A stretch of 61,280 nucleotides of DNA from Chitinophagaceae bacterium. GTDB taxonomy: Bacteria > Bacteroidota > Bacteroidia > Chitinophagales > Chitinophagaceae. Position numbers and translations under genes: made by a program. The DNA lies in the NCBI GenBank assembly GCA_004173355.1, contig SEAD01000011.1, positions 1-61,280 on the forward strand. The letters are read 5' to 3'. The notes below the pieces were generated by a model that saw only the letters and a program-made list of their open reading frames with translations, was not told the origin of the DNA and ran no database searches. This document shows, piece after piece, positions 16,101 through 23,782 of the stretch (positions are counted from its first letter, which is position 1; every line of letters begins with the position of its first letter).

Positions 16101-19100
16101 GGACATTCCAAAGCCTCCGCGATCTTTTTCATCCGCACTCACCGGGATATTCTTCCGCCCCCGGTCCATCTGGAACACGCTGAAGGATGATACATTCCTT
16201 GCAGTTGCTGAATCATAGGAAACACGTTCCACCTGTTGCACCACAAACACCTTGTCAGCGGCAGTGCCGAGACCAACAATCGTTTTTTCACCCGGACGTA
16301 TATTGCCAGGAGCCTGTGTCCACAGGTATCCGGAAGGGGCCATCTCTTTCGAATCCAGCAGCTGGATATAGTGGATGTCTTTCACTTCGGCACCTTCCTT
16401 ATCATTTGTCACGATCTCGATCAGGTACCAGCCCGGCGCGAAACTGGTTTTTCCCAATGGAAATGGTTTTTGTCCCGTGATTGAATCGGTCTGCTCAAAC
16501 ACCTTTTCCAGCTTCTTCCATCCTGCCGGGTCTGTTTCCTGGTCGTATTCGTCATTGGGGAACGACTGGACATACATCTCCTTACTCATCGCAAACTGGT
16601 CTGCGCGCTCCCAGAGCCGCGAACGGATCAGGCGTTTTTCTTCCTCCAGCCTGGTAATGGTTACGCGAGCTGTAGTCGGCTGCAATTCGCCATTGCTGTT
16701 TTCCGCGCGTACAGCCAGTGTCTTCAGGCTATCTGCCGGTAAACTGGCAGGCAGGTCGTTTTTCAGGAACAATGACTTATACCCGACGGTGACGGTCTGC
16801 TCAGCACTCCTTGTTTCGCCCGCGCCATCCGTCACGTCAACCGTCACCGAATAATCAAATACGGGATCGAGTTTACGGCTTACCGAAAGGTCAGGTAAAG
16901 CGTCAAAGCTGATTTCAAATTCACCTCCCGCACCCGTTGTGGCTTCTCCATGTGTGATCTCCATTGATTCGGAAGATGGATACCATCCCCGGTAAAGCCA
17001 TGGATAGATATAACGCGCATTCCGCCGCACGCGGTACACTACTTTAGCCCCATCGATTGCATTACCGGCGTAAGCAGTTGCCTTGCCCGTCAGTGTAATT
17101 TTATCATTGACTTTATAGGTACCGGTCAGTGGCTTGAAGCTCACTTCGTATTTGGGACGTTTGTATTCTTCCACCTTGAAATCAGCCGAGCCGGACGGGT
17201 CAGTGGTAACAATGGTAAAGTTTCCTGTCAGCCCACCGGCCGGAATGGTGAACCGTCCGTTGAATGAGCCGAATTCATTGCTGGTAACAATGGTGGAATC
17301 AATTGTTTCATCGTTCACATCTTTCAGCAAAACGGTTGTTTTATGGCCGCTCACAATATCCGAACCCGGTCCGCCCTTTCTTTTGCGGAGCAGGATGCCT
17401 TTGTAGTAAACGGTCTGTCCCGGACGATAAAGTCCGCGATCAAGGAAGAGGAACACCTTTGGCTGGATCACTTCTTCCTGTTCTTCGTCGCGACTGTAAT
17501 ACACCCGTGACACCTGGTCATCCATATACAGCCGATCGCCGTTAAACGAGATTTCCAGTTTGAGGTTGTCGGCCCGGTAATTATTTTTTCCCTCACGCAC
17601 CGGTTTCGCCATTTTGAAATGGCCGTTGACATCGGTTTTGTACACAGCCTCTTTGATGGTGCTGTACTTGTAGGTGTCGTAATTGTATTTTTCCTGCCAT
17701 ACCTGGACACTTGCGGCGTTGAGCGGCTGGCCATTATCCCGGTTTAATACAAAGTAGTCGTCGCCCCGGTTGACAAAGCTGATGGACGATACATAAAACA
17801 AACCGGCGTTTACCAGGAGTTTTGTATCTGTCATTTTTTCGCCGGAGGACGCCAGCAGGATATATTCGCCGACCGGTAACGCATCAGCCCTGATCTCCAC
17901 TGCATGTTCCTGCAAGTCATTGGTGAGCGGCAGTGCCTGCTCCCAGCTGCGCACGGCAGCGGTACCCACCAGCGATGGCCATGATTTTTCCTGGTAAATT
18001 TCCTTCAGGCTTTCCTTTAGTTTTTTATCCGCTTTCACCACGCGCAGGTACACTTTTGAAAGGTTGCGGTAAGCGATCCGGATCCGGAATGGCTGGCCGG
18101 GAAGGTTTACATTCTCTACACGGAAATCCAGCGAAGGGGCATTGACCTGGTTCAGCAGGTTGTAGGCATTGACCTTTCCTTCGGATGAATCTTTCTGTGA
18201 AAGGATCTGTTCCAGTATACCACGGGCCTTGACCCGTTCCAGGCGGTGGGTGGTATCCCCCAGTGCGGAATAGGTGGCGGCATTCTGTTCATGGAAGGCT
18301 GCCACGAGGTACCATGCCTGTGCCGCGGCCGGCGTAGTATTGTACTGGTGGGCGATATGGTTTACCGCATTAAAGTAATAGGTTTCTTTTTCCGGGTGTA
18401 CCGAGTTGCTGTATACAAACTGGATCCGTTGCAGGTCCACATCTATGAGTGCATCCGGCTTTGCATCATTTAAATGGAAGGCCACCAGTTGCTGGTACAG
18501 CAACAAGGCTTTGTGGTGTAAGGAGGCTGTATCCTTCGTCTCAAATTTCCGGTGGATAAAATCGGCGGCGGGATCAAATGCCGATGCGGTGGATATCTCG
18601 AAGGCATATGCCGGTTTGGTAATGGAACGTTCGTCGTTGCGGAAATAGTCCAGCGCGCGATGGGCGAGCAGGTCAAACATTGTCGGACGCAGGTGTCGCA
18701 TATTCCCTTTGAAAAGCAGGGCGTCATAATCTTTCAGGGTTATTTTCTGCAGGGCGGTTTTGTCATCCACCGAAAAAAGGAAGAGTTTCCCGATCCTGTC
18801 GTGCAGTTGTTCGGCCGACCAGGTAGCGATATCTTCCGGTTTATAGGAGGTGCCGGTACGGTTGTATAACTGCCAGCGATGGCGGTTGAAGTAGGCGAGG
18901 TAAAGATCCGCGGCGAGGCTGGAGAGGATCTGCCTGGATACAGGCCTGGCAGTAGCCAGTTCCGCTTCCACTTCCTTTATCCCGATCAGTTCATTGTCTT
19001 CCCGGTTTTCCCCCTGCAGTGTCAGCTGGTAGGCGAGGGCTTTGATTACCTGTGCCTGCTGGTTTTCTTTTTTCGCAAGCGCATAGATTTTTTTGACCTC

Positions 19101-19259
19101 GGTCAATGCCGAAGCAGGTAAGCGTTTCTCCATCCAGGAGTCGACGAGCTTCCACTCTTTTTCATAATTTTTAACAGGTGTCTGTCCCTGGCTCTTCTGT
19201 GCTGTCATGCAGGTTACGATTAAAATAGAGATGAAATACAGGATTCTCTTCATAGTCAT
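13119..19259 (-). CDS. alpha-2-macroglobulin family thioester protein
   Basis: This 2,046-residue exported protein has a signal peptide ending near SQGQ; the start may be the first Met or the third codon (ATG at 19253). The N-terminal 500 residues are largely helical and TPR-like, followed by macroglobulin domains (MG2-like near 601-625: LFLDRGLYRPGQTVYYKG) and further MG domains. A Gly/Ser-rich, Ala-rich stretch near 1190-1250 might be a bait region. The A2M domain is at about 1273-1310 (FFFPELRTDKEGNLEFSF) and the thioester is CAEQ with Cys1499. The toroid continues with NGGFVWFSGGP near 1600, and a C-terminal MG domain (EYVHLKDMRAAGLEP) closes the protein. It is expected to trap attacking proteases through the thioester. 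It lacks the TonB-plug insertion seen in the neighbouring paralogue. Confidence 0.9.
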   Translation of the reverse strand: MTMKRILYFISILIVTCMTAQKSQGQTPVKNYEKEWKLVDSWMEKRLPASALTEVKKIYALAKKENQQAQVIKALAYQLTLQGENREDNELIGIKEVEAELATARPVSRQILSSLAADLYLAYFNRHRWQLYNRTGTSYKPEDIATWSAEQLHDRIGKLFLFSVDDKTALQKITLKDYDALLFKGNMRHLRPTMFDLLAHRALDYFRNDERSITKPAYAFEISTASAFDPAADFIHRKFETKDTASLHHKALLLYQQLVAFHLNDAKPDALIDVDLQRIQFVYSNSVHPEKETYYFNAVNHIAHQYNTTPAAAQAWYLVAAFHEQNAATYSALGDTTHRLERVKARGILEQILSQKDSSEGKVNAYNLLNQVNAPSLDFRVENVNLPGQPFRIRIAYRNLSKVYLRVVKADKKLKESLKEIYQEKSWPSLVGTAAVRSWEQALPLTNDLQEHAVEIRADALPVGEYILLASSGEKMTDTKLLVNAGLFYVSSISFVNRGDDYFVLNRDNGQPLNAASVQVWQEKYNYDTYKYSTIKEAVYKTDVNGHFKMAKPVREGKNNYRADNLKLEISFNGDRLYMDDQVSRVYYSRDEEQEEVIQPKVFLFLDRGLYRPGQTVYYKGILLRKRKGGPGSDIVSGHKTTVLLKDVNDETIDSTIVTSNEFGSFNGRFTIPAGGLTGNFTIVTTDPSGSADFKVEEYKRPKYEVSFKPLTGTYKVNDKITLTGKATAYAGNAIDGAKVVYRVRRNARYIYPWLYRGWYPSSESMEITHGEATTGAGGEFEISFDALPDLSVSRKLDPVFDYSVTVDVTDGAGETRSAEQTVTVGYKSLFLKNDLPASLPADSLKTLAVRAENSNGELQPTTARVTITRLEEEKRLIRSRLWERADQFAMSKEMYVQSFPNDEYDQETDPAGWKKLEKVFEQTDSITGQKPFPLGKTSFAPGWYLIEIVTNDKEGAEVKDIHYIQLLDSKEMAPSGYLWTQAPGNIRPGEKTIVGLGTAADKVFVVQQVERVSYDSATARNVSSFSVFQMDRGRKNIPVSADEKDRGGFGMSWVFAKHNRIFSYSKDINVPWDNKELKIEYASFRDKTLPGSEEKWKLKISGNNNESVAAEVLASMYDASLDQFYTFNWNRPSIWENFRSGIGWDGSANFTEVNANTRPLRGGDYRRLEKDYDMLTFGIDGVAVPGGGYSKGKKEMRFTTARIEEVERSASLSVAAAPSVAMDQDGFLENMRVKMVTIQASDSIAIAQDPSAGVQSQSSDPVQIRKNFNETAFFFPELRTDKEGNLEFSFTMPEALTKWKFQALAFTKDLASGLSSREIVTQKELMVQPNPTRFLRQGDKMEFSSKVVNMTDKEITGQAELKLFDAATNEPVDGRFMNVIPQQYFTIAAGQSETLRFPMEVPYLYDDALVWRIVAKAGAHSDGEENSLPVLSNRTLVTESLPVSMKGDGTADFKFEKLINAGSSETLTQQSLTVEYTSNPVWLAVQSLPYLMEYPYDCAEQTWNRYYANTLASMIASSSPRLKAVFDKWAAGGDSATLVSNLFKNEELKSVLAAETPWLLQAKTETEQRKHIADLFNLVKMSAELDKSLGKLKEKQSSNGGFVWFSGGPDDRYITQYIVSGIGHLIRLNAVSAKQKTQLQDILNNAIPYLDKKAREDYDRLIKDKTDLKKYTPGSLQVQYLYMRSFFPEITMAKGPKTAYDYFMSRLPLAWKDQSKYMQGMTALVLHRKGDKQTPAAILKSLKETSVVNTELGRYWKDTNRGWWWYEAPLERQALLIEAFQEAGADQPTTDELKTWLVRNKQTNNWESTKATAEACYALLLQGSKWIESNTTVQVQLGNKVIAATAGKEEAGTGYFREKLDGPQVLPSMGNIKITTSGTPNSTQPSWGAVYWQYFEDLDKITSAATPLKLDKKLFIRRNTDRGPQLVAVGENETLKVGDQLTVRIELRVDREMEYVHLKDMRAAGLEPVNVLSGYRYQGGLGYYESTRDASTNFFISHLNRGTYVFEYNLFVTHKGEFSNGIASIQCMYAPEFSAHSDGIRISVE

Positions 19260-19604
19260 AAATTAAATCTCACTCAATTTAGAAAAAAACGATGCAGGTA
19301 TGGGATGCGGGACGGATGCAAATTACACAAACCCCTGCCGAAGACCCGGAATCCGTTGCTTCCGGGATTGTTATGGTTTCGTGAATGGAAAACGCCATTT
19401 AGCGGAAAAGCCAGCAGGCGCATTAAATCCGCATAGACAGGCCCTGACGCCGGCAGGTTTAATGCATGGAAAACTATTCGTTTCCCTTAACCAAATTCGT
19501 TGTTAAGTGCTGGAAGCGAATGAAAAAACCGGCACGGCGGCACGTGCTTTGGTCCCTGTTTACCAGGATCCGGTTTTGGATCTGAAGATTTAAAACTATA
19601 AAAC
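19260..19604. other. 345-bp intergenic region with two inverted repeats
   Basis: This gap separates two divergent genes. It holds a 7-bp hairpin CCCGGAA/TTCCGGG (19345-19351 and 19360-19366) and a wider perfect repeat GCATTAAA/TTTAATGC (19420-19427 and 19458-19465). A weak -7-like TAATTTGC on the minus strand (19318-19325) could serve the A2M gene. No convincing gene was found in it. Confidence 0.5.
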
Positions 19605-20321
19605 ATGAAAACGATTTTTACCCTTATTGCTTCAGTGCTCCTGAGTGTGTCATTGTCTGCTGCGGAGGTGCGGCCTGGCGGAACGGTTATGGTTAAGTCG
19701 GGTGACAACTCAAAAATCCGCGTGGTGCTCGACGGGAAAACATTCGAACCCAATGATGATGCGGTGATCATTACCGGACTGTCAAACGGCCAGCACAGTA
19801 TTGCGGTGTATAAACAACGGGCCGGGTTTTTTAACCAGCGCACACGGTTTGACATGGTATACAACAACTCACTCAATGTAAGCCGTCGCAGCAATTACGA
19901 GATCAGTGTCGGTCGCAACAACCGCGTGCAGGTACAGGAGACACGCGGTAATGGCAATGTATACAACGACCGTCAGTATGACTACAACGACGGACAGTGG
20001 GGCGGGGATGATGATGGTGGCCGGTACAATACATCGCTGAACAGCCGCGACTTTGATCGCCTGCTCCAGACCATTGACAAGGAATGGCTGGAAAGCAATA
20101 AGGTGAAATCGGCAACGCAGGTGGTGAAATCAAACGCGCTGAGTACCGCACAGGTCATACAACTGATGCAGTTGTTCAGTTTCGAGAACAACAAACTCGA
20201 AGTGGCCAGGCAGGCTTACCGCAATACGGTTGATAAGCGTAACTATGACGAGGTGATTGATATGCTCACATTCCCTGCACACAGGGAGGAGCTGGAAAGA
20301 TACCTGCGTACAAACAGGTAA
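19605..20321 (+). CDS. secreted DUF4476 protein
   Basis: A 238-residue exported protein with a signal peptide (MKTIFTLIASVLLSVSLSAA). An N-terminal beta-rich part ends in a low-complexity Asn/Asp/Gly/Tyr stretch (about 110-145), followed by a helical C-terminal domain with LNSRDFDRLLQTI and TFPAHREELERYL. That C-terminal pattern is DUF4476, a domain common in secreted Bacteroidota proteins and of unknown function. A bidirectional terminator follows. Confidence 0.8.
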   Translation: MKTIFTLIASVLLSVSLSAAEVRPGGTVMVKSGDNSKIRVVLDGKTFEPNDDAVIITGLSNGQHSIAVYKQRAGFFNQRTRFDMVYNNSLNVSRRSNYEISVGRNNRVQVQETRGNGNVYNDRQYDYNDGQWGGDDDGGRYNTSLNSRDFDRLLQTIDKEWLESNKVKSATQVVKSNALSTAQVIQLMQLFSFENNKLEVARQAYRNTVDKRNYDEVIDMLTFPAHREELERYLRTNR

Positions 20322-20331
20322 GGATGGTGTA

Positions 20332-20372
20332 AAAAAAAGGAATGCTCCCAACCGGGAGCATTCCTTTTTTGC
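20332..20372. terminator. bidirectional intrinsic terminator
   Basis: GGAATGCTCCC (20339-20349) pairs with GGGAGCATTCC (20354-20364), flanked by A-rich and T-rich runs. It serves both the DUF4476 gene and the converging sucD gene. Confidence 0.85.
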
Positions 20373-20387
20373 CGGATAAGTATCCAG

Positions 20388-21266
20388 TTATTTTTTACCG
20401 ATTACCTCGGCGATTTTTTTACCGATATCAGCAGGGCTGCTGACCACATGGATCCCGCATTCCTCCATGATTTTCATTTTTGCGGCAGCGGTATCATCTG
20501 CGCCGCCCACGATCGCACCTGCGTGACCCATCCGGCGTCCGGGAGGGGCCGTCTGTCCGGCAATGAAACCAACAACCGGTTTTTTATTACCCGTAGCCCT
20601 GATCCAGTTGGCCGCTTCCGCTTCCATACCACCACCGATCTCACCGATCATCACGATAGCATCCGTTTCGGGATCGTTCATCAGCAGTTCAACCGCATCA
20701 CGGGTGGGAGTGCCGATGATGGGGTCCCCACCGATACCAATGGCGGTAGAAATGCCAAGACCTGCTTTCGCCACCTGGTCAGCCGCTTCGTAAGTCAGGG
20801 TACCTGATTTGGACACGATACCGATGCGTCCCGGTATGAATACGAAGCCAGGCATGATACCTACCTTGCACTCATCTGCGGTGATCACACCAGGGCAGTT
20901 GGGCCCGATCAGTCGTGTGTCTTTCCCTACGAGGTAATTTTTTACTTTCACCATGTCCTGGACCGGAATACCCTCGGTGATACAAACCACCAGTTTGATT
21001 CCTGCCTCGGCAGCTTCCATGATCGCATCGGCCGCAAATGCGGGAGGCACGAAGATGATGGATACATCCGCACCGGTTTCCTTAACACAGTCAGCCACGG
21101 TATTAAAAACGGGCTTCTCGAGGTGTTTGGTTCCGCCTTTGTTAGGGGTCACACCACCAACTACGTTTGTACCGTATTCAATCATCTGGGTAGCGTGGAA
21201 AGTACCTTCGGTACCCGTAAATCCCTGCACCAGGACCTTTGAATTCTTATTGACAAGAACACTCAT
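20388..21266 (-). CDS. sucD: succinate--CoA ligase, alpha subunit
   Basis: The TCA-cycle enzyme succinyl-CoA synthetase couples succinyl-CoA to succinate with NTP formation. The alpha subunit binds CoA and carries the phospho-histidine. The 292-residue protein shows the CoA-binding N-terminus ([15 protein letters not shown]), [18 protein letters not shown], and the active histidine in GHAGAIVGG (His248). Length is standard. The beta subunit sucC, often adjacent, is not in this window. An exact -7 box (TAATTTTG) lies at 21299-21306 on the minus strand. Confidence 0.97.
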   Translation of the reverse strand: MSVLVNKNSKVLVQGFTGTEGTFHATQMIEYGTNVVGGVTPNKGGTKHLEKPVFNTVADCVKETGADVSIIFVPPAFAADAIMEAAEAGIKLVVCITEGIPVQDMVKVKNYLVGKDTRLIGPNCPGVITADECKVGIMPGFVFIPGRIGIVSKSGTLTYEAADQVAKAGLGISTAIGIGGDPIIGTPTRDAVELLMNDPETDAIVMIGEIGGGMEAEAANWIRATGNKKPVVGFIAGQTAPPGRRMGHAGAIVGGADDTAAAKMKIMEECGIHVVSSPADIGKKIAEVIGKK

Positions 21267-21298
21267 GAAATATTCATTTATCGGTGAAAAAAGTTGGG

Positions 21299-21306
21299 CA
21301 AAATTA
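21299..21306 (-). promoter_or_regulatory. candidate sucD -7 box
   Basis: TAATTTTG on the minus strand matches TAnnTTTG exactly, about 33 nt before the sucD ATG. No clear -33 element was found. Confidence 0.4.
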
Positions 21307-21322
21307 GGGGATTACGGGCAGA

Positions 21323-22120
21323 TTAATTGTATCCCCAGGTAAGGCTTCCCCAGTAACTCTGCCAGTCAGCCGGGCCGCCTTTTTCCAGGCGCTCCATTTT
21401 TACCGTGCTGACCATCCATTTACTGCGGGGAATGACCGGAAAACGGATCTCCCCCTTGTCATTTGTGCGATAGGGAACTTTGAGGAAAATCTCCCGGTTG
21501 CGGTGCCAGACCACAGTATACTGGTTTTTCAGGGGTTCGCCTTTAAACAGGACCCTCACCGTAAGGCTGTCGTCTTCCTGCAGCTGGTAAGGATTCTGCA
21601 ACGGAACCAGGTCCAGCGGAAGTGATGTTTTGCTGCAGATCCCGGGGGTGAACAGACCGCCCACCTGGAAAATAGTTTTTACACTGCGCTGGTAATATTC
21701 CCTTCCGGTACTGTCGGATTCCCGGTTACGTTTGCGGAACTCCAGTGCATCTGCCAGCTGGTCTTCGCGCAGGTAGGCTTCAAATTCCTTTGCAGGCAGG
21801 GATATGAAGGAATTGTTACTATTGAAACTGATCATCTGCGTGCCTTCTTCCTCGAGAGTCAGGCGCATACTGTCGCCCTTCACCGCTGGCATTTTATCCG
21901 CGATTGAGAATGTGCCTGAAGGCGCATGATGCAACAGGGAAACAACCTTGTCGCGGTTGCCGGTCCATCCTTCACCGGTAAAATCCTCACCCACTTCAAA
22001 ACGGAGGGTGAGAACATCCCCTTTTTTATAAATGAATTTCCCGGGAGCCAGCCAGAATTCATGGGCAGCCAGTGCGAGTGTGAGCACTGTACAAGCAGAG
22101 AGGAACAATATTTTTTTCAT
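21323..22120 (-). CDS. DUF4198-like exported protein
   Basis: A 265-residue protein with a signal peptide (MKKILFLSACTVLTLALA) whose mature form begins AHEFWLAPGKFIYKKGD. That pattern, followed by a beta-sandwich with FEVGEDFTG, matches the DUF4198 family (periplasmic proteins, some linked to cobalt or nickel uptake). The conserved His just after the signal peptide (AHEFWL) could bind metal. It lies 17 nt downstream of the MlaF-like ATPase gene on the same strand, in a position where a substrate-binding MCE protein might be expected. A link between the two is only positional. Confidence 0.75.
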   Translation of the reverse strand: MKKILFLSACTVLTLALAAHEFWLAPGKFIYKKGDVLTLRFEVGEDFTGEGWTGNRDKVVSLLHHAPSGTFSIADKMPAVKGDSMRLTLEEEGTQMISFNSNNSFISLPAKEFEAYLREDQLADALEFRKRNRESDSTGREYYQRSVKTIFQVGGLFTPGICSKTSLPLDLVPLQNPYQLQEDDSLTVRVLFKGEPLKNQYTVVWHRNREIFLKVPYRTNDKGEIRFPVIPRSKWMVSTVKMERLEKGGPADWQSYWGSLTWGYN

Positions 22121-22137
22121 AAAAAATCCGACGCTGC

Positions 22138-22968
22138 TCAGGCCAGCGGTTTTGCGTCATCACTGGTCATTTTGTCGATGTCCCGGTCGTTCGGGATTTT
22201 GCCGGTTTCTTCCAGCATCCGCATTTCCTTGGCATCCCGCAGGAAGTCAGATGCGAAAATGAACTCGTTCAGGCGCTGGTTCTTGCTGAAGATAATTTCC
22301 TTGTTTGTGCCTTCCCATTCCTTCTCACCCTGGTACATGTAGAGGATGTAGTCACCGATCTCCATCACGCTGTTCATATCATGCGTGTTGATCACCGTCG
22401 TAATATTGTATTCGTCGGTGAGTTCCTTGATGAGTTTATCGATTACAAGTGATGTCTGCGGGTCGAGACCGGAGTTGGGTTCATCACAGAACAGGTACTT
22501 TGGATTCAGCACCACCGCGCGTGCCAGAGCCACCCGTTTTTTCATCCCACCGGATAATTCCGACGGGAATTTTTTATTCGACCCGACGAGGTTTACCCGC
22601 TCCAGCACTTCATTCACCCTTTTCATTTTGGCAGAGTGGTTGTCACTGGTAAACATATCGAGTGGAAACTTGACATTCTGCTCTACGGTCTGGCTGTCAA
22701 ACAACGCAGAGCCCTGGAACAGCATGCCGATTTCCTTGCGGATTTCTTTTTTTGCTTTATGATCCATATTGGTGAAATCCTTTTTATCATAAAGGATGGA
22801 TCCGGAATCGGGATCGAAGAGACCGACAAGGCATTTCTGCAGCACCGTTTTCCCGCTTCCGCTGGAGCCGATGATCAGGTTACACTGGCCGGATTTGAAT
22901 ACGGCACTTACATCCTGGATCACGGTTTTGTCGGCAAAACTTTTCCTTATGTTCTTAAATTCTATCAA
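22138..22968 (-). CDS. mlaF: MlaF-type ABC transporter ATPase
   Basis: A 276-residue ATPase of the Mla/Ttg2A (lipid asymmetry) group. It shows Walker A GSSGSGKT, Q-loop FQGSALF, signature LSGGMKKRVALARA, Walker B YLFCDEPNSGLDP and the H-loop NTHDMNSV. LSGGM, together with the C-terminal extension, is typical of MlaF. It would power movement of phospholipids between inner and outer membrane with the adjacent permease. The gene is 28 nt downstream of mlaE. Confidence 0.88.
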   Translation of the reverse strand: MIEFKNIRKSFADKTVIQDVSAVFKSGQCNLIIGSSGSGKTVLQKCLVGLFDPDSGSILYDKKDFTNMDHKAKKEIRKEIGMLFQGSALFDSQTVEQNVKFPLDMFTSDNHSAKMKRVNEVLERVNLVGSNKKFPSELSGGMKKRVALARAVVLNPKYLFCDEPNSGLDPQTSLVIDKLIKELTDEYNITTVINTHDMNSVMEIGDYILYMYQGEKEWEGTNKEIIFSKNQRLNEFIFASDFLRDAKEMRMLEETGKIPNDRDIDKMTSDDAKPLA

Positions 22969-22996
22969 GGGTCACAGTTTTAAATCAATTTAAATC

Positions 22997-23743
22997 CTAG
23001 CCTTTCCCGAGCAGCAGTGCTGAAAGGATATAATCCGAAAACAGCAGCAGGATACAGCTCACCACCACTGCTTTTGTGCTCGCCTTACCGATTTCAAGCG
23101 CTCCACCCTGTACATGGTAACCATAGTATGCGGGGACGCTGGCGATGATAAAGGCAAACGTATAGGACTTGGCCAGCGAAAAAAAGACGTTGTAAGGCAG
23201 GAAACCTTCGCGCAGGCCTTTGTCAAAAGCATCATGCGGGATGATCCCGGTGAGGTCACCGGCAAGGCGTCCGCCCCAGATTCCCAGTGCCATCGACAGT
23301 ACCACGAGGAAGGGGATCATCAGCAGGCCGGCGAGGATTTTAGGCATTACGAGGTACGACTTGGTATTGATCCCCATAATTTCCAGTGCATCGATCTGTT
23401 CACTCACCCGCATATTACCCAGTTCACTGGCGATCTTGCTGCCAACCACCCCCGCAAGTACGATACAGGTCAGGGTTGGGGCAAATTCAAGGATCACCGT
23501 ATCCCGCACGATCTGCGCGATAGTGGACAGCGGGATCAGCGGGCTCACCAGCTGGTAGGCCGTCTGCAACGTGGATACAGCCCCGATGAATACGGAGATG
23601 ATCACCACGATCCCCAGCGACCCGATACCGATATCGGAACACTGGTGCATAAATTCCTTCCAGTACATTTTGCCATTTTCAGGCCGGGAGAACATGCCTT
23701 TCAGCATCATTACGTATTGCCCGATATCCTTAATGAACTTCAT
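22997..23743 (-). CDS. mlaE: MlaE-type ABC transporter permease
   Basis: A 248-residue integral membrane protein of the MlaE/YrbE family. It has about five hydrophobic segments and the conserved EQIDALEIMGINTKSYLVMP loop, which docks on the ATPase. It is expected to form the inner-membrane channel for lipid transport. It is followed by mlaF and preceded, 39 nt away on the same strand, by the malic enzyme gene with no visible terminator. No MCE-domain partner (MlaD) is adjacent. Confidence 0.88.
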   Translation of the reverse strand: MKFIKDIGQYVMMLKGMFSRPENGKMYWKEFMHQCSDIGIGSLGIVVIISVFIGAVSTLQTAYQLVSPLIPLSTIAQIVRDTVILEFAPTLTCIVLAGVVGSKIASELGNMRVSEQIDALEIMGINTKSYLVMPKILAGLLMIPFLVVLSMALGIWGGRLAGDLTGIIPHDAFDKGLREGFLPYNVFFSLAKSYTFAFIIASVPAYYGYHVQGGALEIGKASTKAVVVSCILLLFSDYILSALLLGKG

Positions 23744-23782
23744 TCAATTATTTATACTGTAAAATACTAATAAAACAGTCCC

